DNA of 25,449 nt from Bacteroidota bacterium (GTDB lineage: Bacteria > Bacteroidota > Bacteroidia > CAILMK01), in NCBI GenBank assembly GCA_013287095.1, contig JABDEJ010000030.1, positions 1-25,449 of the forward strand, read 5' to 3'. The notes beneath the pieces were generated by a model. That model did no database searches, had not been told where the DNA came from, and worked only from the letters and a program-made list of their open reading frames with translations. Positions 22,414 to 25,449 of this stretch are shown here, piece after piece. Made by a program: the position numbers and the translations under genes. Positions within the stretch are counted from its first letter, which is position 1, and each line of letters begins with the position of its first letter.

Positions 22414-23745
22414 TTAATATCTAACAATCAGGTCCATTGCTACTGTAAACTGATTTTTTTTTGTTCCATTATCATATGGAGTCACCCCATTTGCATACGA
22501 GGTTTCATATCTTATTTCAGGCCGAATGCAAAATAGGTCATTGAAATGATGAGCGAAGCCAATCGTATGGCTGGAATAGGCTGTTACAAAACCGGTCCTG
22601 TTGCCCTGAGGGTCATTTAGAAAATCATTGCGGATGGAAATATAATTTTTTGTTGAAGTCATCACCTGGAAATAATTTACAAATCCAAAAGCTGACGAAA
22701 CGCCGGGAACCAATGGCCCGGCACCGGTTTCCATAAAATAGGGTTCAGGAGGACCCGTATTCACAGTGCCGCCTTCATCCGCATTTTTCTGCCACATGTA
22801 ATACATCTCCGTCATCATATGAACCTTTTGGCTAAATCTGTGGCCCCAGGTCCCAACGATCATTTGAAGATTATCATGTTGATTTGTAAAATAGCCTGAA
22901 CCTAAAGCAGGGAGGCCGCCGTAAATAGAATTATTATTGTTTTTAGAGACCCAACGCGCCATAAGCATTCCATTCAGGTTTGCAGAATTGCTCCATGGCG
23001 CAACATCATTACCTGCAGTAGCACCAAATTCAAACTGGAAATATTTTGAGAGCTTAACTGTTGCCATTGCACCGGTAAAAGTATATGGATCAACAGTAAA
23101 CATGAGTGAATGAGAGTAAAGATAATTGTCAGGCGCCCATTGTGCTTCAATATCAGACGGAGAAATAAAACGACCGACTTTTATCAACATCCCTTCTGCG
23201 ACCTTAGGAATATATATGAGCCCATAGAATTGTGCAGGATCGTATCCGTAAAGGTTGTTATGTTTTAAGAGTTGATCACTAAAGATGCCCTTGGCAATGG
23301 TATAGCGATAATCAGTGCCATAAATGTTGTCAAACATAAACCCCCAGTCAATTTTGTCTTGTTGAACGGTATTTGGATCCCTTTCAAAGCGCAGAATGAC
23401 CTGGTCAAGCTCTACCCGGTTCGGAACAAGATCATAAGCTGTGGGAGCATTGGAGTTTTTTGAAGTACTGAGATTCCCTGCAACATCAACCCATCCATAT
23501 ATGCGTATCCTGCTTTTGTTGTCAGCACCACCTAGCCACTTTTGCAAAGGGTAATATGTATTATCATTCGCTTCACCGATAACCGGCCCTCCGTCCCAAT
23601 CAGCACCCGGAAAAGGAGGAGATAGTAGCGGACTTGGCAATACCCTTGAAGTTGTATCATTCGGTTTCGAGATCGTACCTGTCTGTGCTTTAACCAAAAC
23701 GGCGCTAAATAATAAGACCGTAACTATTTTAGTTGATTTTGCCAC
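22414..23745 (-). CDS. Outer-membrane porin, BBP2-like (first of two)
   Basis: 443 residues, start codon GTG (23743-23745), since no in-frame ATG is available before the upstream stop. Signal peptide (IVTVLLFSAVLVKAQ), a Pro/Ser-rich linker, then a barrel: IRIYGWVDVAGNLSTSKN, VELDQVILRFERDP, DWGFMFDNIYGTDYRYT, MLIKVGRFISPSDIEAQ, FQFEFGATAGND, ending QFTVAMDLIVRY with a terminal aromatic. The GRF-x-S-P-x-D-I-E-A-Q-x-A-P-x-N-Y and Y-S-H-S motifs are, as I recall, typical of BBP2 proteins that accompany kdp genes in Bacteroidota. The gene starts 2 bases after the stop of the unknown exported gene, so translation is coupled. Confidence 0.88.
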   Translation of the reverse strand: MAKSTKIVTVLLFSAVLVKAQTGTISKPNDTTSRVLPSPLLSPPFPGADWDGGPVIGEANDNTYYPLQKWLGGADNKSRIRIYGWVDVAGNLSTSKNSNAPTAYDLVPNRVELDQVILRFERDPNTVQQDKIDWGFMFDNIYGTDYRYTIAKGIFSDQLLKHNNLYGYDPAQFYGLIYIPKVAEGMLIKVGRFISPSDIEAQWAPDNYLYSHSLMFTVDPYTFTGAMATVKLSKYFQFEFGATAGNDVAPWSNSANLNGMLMARWVSKNNNNSIYGGLPALGSGYFTNQHDNLQMIVGTWGHRFSQKVHMMTEMYYMWQKNADEGGTVNTGPPEPYFMETGAGPLVPGVSSAFGFVNYFQVMTSTKNYISIRNDFLNDPQGNRTGFVTAYSSHTIGFAHHFNDLFCIRPEIRYETSYANGVTPYDNGTKKNQFTVAMDLIVRY

Positions 23746-23747
23746 TG

Positions 23748-24362
23748 TTATTCTGATTTAGTTTTAGATAAATGCAACAGATAATTGACACGGAACATTT
23801 TATTTGCCTCATCATAGGTGGATACAGGCATCCCGCTTTTAAATTCATCTTCCAGTTCATGATGAAAATTGTGGTTTTCAGGATAAGCATTAATTAAATT
23901 GGAACGAGTGAGTGGAATAATTTCACTGGTCGGGCTTTTGCTAAAATAAAAATAAGGCATCATGGGTTGGGAAATACCTTTTGGAACATGAGTTGGGCTA
24001 TATGTCACATATATAACCATATCCAGGTTTTCCAGAATCTGGTATTCATCATCATAGATTTTATAGAATCGGTAATCTTTTCCTTTTTCATCCTCGTATC
24101 CAAAAATACTATCCTTGTTAAACCTGGCTTCTTTCCCATCTTTAACAATATCAACATAATGACCTGAAAATAAATGATTTAATTTTATTTCGTCCACGAT
24201 TGTGATGTTCCTGGTTTTGTAATCCAGCCAAGTCATAAAAATGCCAGGATGGGGAAGGGGATCGGCTTTTTTTATTGAATTTGCAGATGAAGCGCCCATA
24301 AATAATATTACTATTGTGATAGGTAGACTAATTGTTTTAATATGTGATTTAAAAAATAACAT
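23748..24362 (-). CDS. Exported protein of unknown function inside the kdp operon
   Basis: 204 residues with an N-terminal signal or anchor (ISLPITIVILFMGASSANS). The mature part has mixed strands and helices: HYVDIVKDGKEARFNKDSIF, GKDYRFYKIYDDEYQILENL and MVIYVTYSP, followed by a YFYFSKSPTSEIIPLTRSNL segment and a helix with YPENHNFHHELEDEF. The K-D-S-I-F-G-Y, Y-R-F-Y and E-Y-Q-I-L-E order recalls small uncharacterised Bacteroidota envelope proteins, but I cannot name a family. It starts 3 bases after the YnfA-like gene and ends 2 bases before the first porin, so it is certainly part of the same operon. Confidence 0.8.
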   Translation of the reverse strand: MLFFKSHIKTISLPITIVILFMGASSANSIKKADPLPHPGIFMTWLDYKTRNITIVDEIKLNHLFSGHYVDIVKDGKEARFNKDSIFGYEDEKGKDYRFYKIYDDEYQILENLDMVIYVTYSPTHVPKGISQPMMPYFYFSKSPTSEIIPLTRSNLINAYPENHNFHHELEDEFKSGMPVSTYDEANKMFRVNYLLHLSKTKSE

Positions 24363-24365
24363 GTG

Positions 24366-24713
24366 TTAAGACACCAATTTATGAGGAGCGTAGAAAATGA
24401 TTATCGTTCCAATTAAGATTATCGCGGCTCCGATAATATCATACCAATCAGGTTTTGCCTTATCAACCAGCCATCCCCATGTGAGAGCCATTATGACAAA
24501 TATGCCTCCATAGGCTGCATAGGTTCTTCCAAAACCTTCTGGCTGATGTGCGGCCACAACACCATATAGAGCTAATAGCAATCCACCCAAAATCCCTACC
24601 CATGCAGGCGATTTTTCTTTAATAGCATTCCACACCATATACCCGCCTCCAATTTCACACAGTCCGGCCAGGATAAAAAATATGATGGATCGATACATGA
24701 GTCCTGCTTCCAT
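24366..24713 (-). CDS. YnfA/UPF0060 family small membrane protein
   Basis: 115 residues with four membrane helices. Family hallmarks are all visible: LAGLCEIGGGYMVW in helix 1 (the conserved Glu in A-x-x-C-E-I-x-G), AWVGILGGLLLALYGVV, then GRTYAAYGGIFVIMALTWGW with the A-A-Y-G-G motif in helix 3, and YDIIGAAIILIGTIIIF at the end. The family belongs to the small multidrug resistance superfamily, and its physiological substrate is uncertain. It starts 2 bases after kdpC; an internal ATG five codons later is an alternative start. Being tightly coupled to kdpC, it may take part in ion or turgor balance, which is inference. Confidence 0.93.
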   Translation of the reverse strand: MEAGLMYRSIIFFILAGLCEIGGGYMVWNAIKEKSPAWVGILGGLLLALYGVVAAHQPEGFGRTYAAYGGIFVIMALTWGWLVDKAKPDWYDIIGAAIILIGTIIIFYAPHKLVS

Positions 24714-24715
24714 TC

Positions 24716-25279
24716 TTATTTCAATTCATCAAGAGCGATGTTGAGTTTTAATACATTTACCCTTTCAATTCCAAACATCCCCAGCCAGGGTTTTTCAGTC
24801 TGTTCTTTGATTAAAGTCTCTAATTTGTCCTTGCTGATATTTCTCGCCTTTGCGACGCGAGCTACCTGTATTTCAGCACCTTGTACAGTAATATCGGGAT
24901 CAAGGCCACTTCCTGAAGCTGTAATCATTTCTGAAGGTACTTCTTCCTTTTTGACTTCGGGGTTACGTTTTAAGAATGAATCCAATGTAGCCTGGGTGCT
25001 TTTCAGATAATCTGTGTTGTACGGAGATTTGTTAGATCCTCCTGATCCCATTGCATTATATCCAACGGCGGAGGGCCGGGGCCAGAAATACTTATCTAAA
25101 GTAAACTTTTGAGCAATGTTTTCAAAACCAACAACTTTCCCGTTTTTTTCAACGGTTATTCCATCTCCTCCACCGGGTGCCAGTTTTGCAATACCTGCAA
25201 TCAGGAGGGGATAAAGCCCCGAAAATATCACGATCATGATGAGCGTAAGTTTTATAGACGGCCAAACAATATTTTTCAT
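24716..25279 (-). CDS. kdpC: Potassium-transporting ATPase subunit KdpC
   Basis: 187 residues, normal length. One N-terminal membrane helix (SIKLTLIMIVIFSGLYPLLIAGIAK), then the periplasmic domain with the family's motifs: FTLDKYFWPRPSAVGYNAMGSGGSN-like segment, SPYNTDYLKS, ITASGSGLDPDI (the T-A-S-G-S-G-L-D-P-x-I signature), and QVARVAKARNISKDKLETLI followed by FGIERVNVLKLNIALDEL. KdpC joins KdpA to KdpB and supports K+ binding. It starts 21 bases after the kdpB stop. Confidence 0.98.
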   Translation of the reverse strand: MKNIVWPSIKLTLIMIVIFSGLYPLLIAGIAKLAPGGGDGITVEKNGKVVGFENIAQKFTLDKYFWPRPSAVGYNAMGSGGSNKSPYNTDYLKSTQATLDSFLKRNPEVKKEEVPSEMITASGSGLDPDITVQGAEIQVARVAKARNISKDKLETLIKEQTEKPWLGMFGIERVNVLKLNIALDELK

Positions 25280-25300
25280 AATTTATTTATTTTCAATTTA

Positions 25301-25449
25301 TTAATAAAACAGTCCAACACACAAGTCAATCAACTTAATGCCAAGAAAAGGAGCCAATACACCGCCGATTCCATAGATAAGCAGGTTGCGTTGCAAAAGC
25401 TTGCTTGCTCCGATAGGTTTATATTCCACCCCGCGTAAGGCGAGAGGGA
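25301..25449 (-). CDS. kdpB: Potassium-transporting ATPase ATP-binding subunit KdpB, partial (C-terminus only)
   Basis: The window's right edge cuts the gene. The last 48 codons read [33 protein letters not shown] and [15 protein letters not shown] before TAA at 25301-25303. The A-L-R-G-V-x-Y-x-P-x-G, L-x-R-N-L-L-I-Y-G-x-G-G and G-I-K-L-I-D segments are the well-known end of KdpB, the P-type ATPase subunit. The catalytic part lies outside the window. Confidence 0.95.
   Translation of the reverse strand, partial: PLALRGVEYKPIGASKLLQRNLLIYGIGGVLAPFLGIKLIDLCVGLFY

Overview
The window looks like a chromosomal segment of a member of the Bacteroidota, most likely a Sphingobacteriia/Chitinophagia-type relative. 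The signs are: no strong Shine-Dalgarno sites, several upstream boxes of the TAnnTTTG type, outer-membrane and exported proteins of families typical of this phylum (DUF5777-like barrel, BBP2-like porins, YceI), a Kdp sensor split into a soluble KdpD and a separate histidine kinase, and short AT-rich 7-8 bp tandem repeats between genes. I see no rRNA, tRNA, CRISPR array or phage. The genus cannot be fixed from the sequence alone.

Layout. 1-2471 (minus): an exported repeat protein running off the left edge, a cysteine-rich exported protein of unknown family, and a possible small acidic protein. 2686-4173 (plus): a large helical, TPR-like protein of unknown function, divergent from the small one. 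4178-5152: a mobile-element island in which a REP-associated tyrosine transposase (RAYT), broken by a one-base frameshift, lies between inverted REP-like palindromes. 5653-8083 (minus): two haem c lipoproteins, a YceI protein and a DUF5777-like outer-membrane barrel. 8206-9057 (plus): a membrane-anchored OB-fold-like protein and a TerB-like protein. 9230-11702 (plus): mutL and a rhomboid protease, with an 8-bp tandem repeat just before mutL. 11760-12411 (minus): a PIN toxin / ribbon-helix-helix antitoxin pair. 12505-13068 (minus): an unknown lipoprotein. 13260-15111 (minus): a two-gene exported thioredoxin/TPR operon.

15183-25449 (minus): about 10 kb devoted to potassium uptake and its sensing. 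In transcription order it holds the end of kdpB, kdpC, a YnfA-like membrane protein, an unknown exported protein, two outer-membrane porins, kdpA, a 90-aa cytoplasmic protein, a KdpD without a kinase core, a stand-alone copy of the kinase's sensor domain, and the full histidine kinase. The porins plausibly let K+ through the outer membrane, KdpABC pumps it through the inner membrane, and KdpD with the kinase senses K+ or turgor. No kdpE-type response regulator is inside the window.

The most unusual points are the kdp cluster (kdpA displaced behind kdpBC with altered filter loops, a duplicated and truncated sensor domain, inserted unknown genes), the RAYT/REP island, the divergent small-protein/helical-protein pair, and a MutL whose C-terminal endonuclease motifs are all degenerate.
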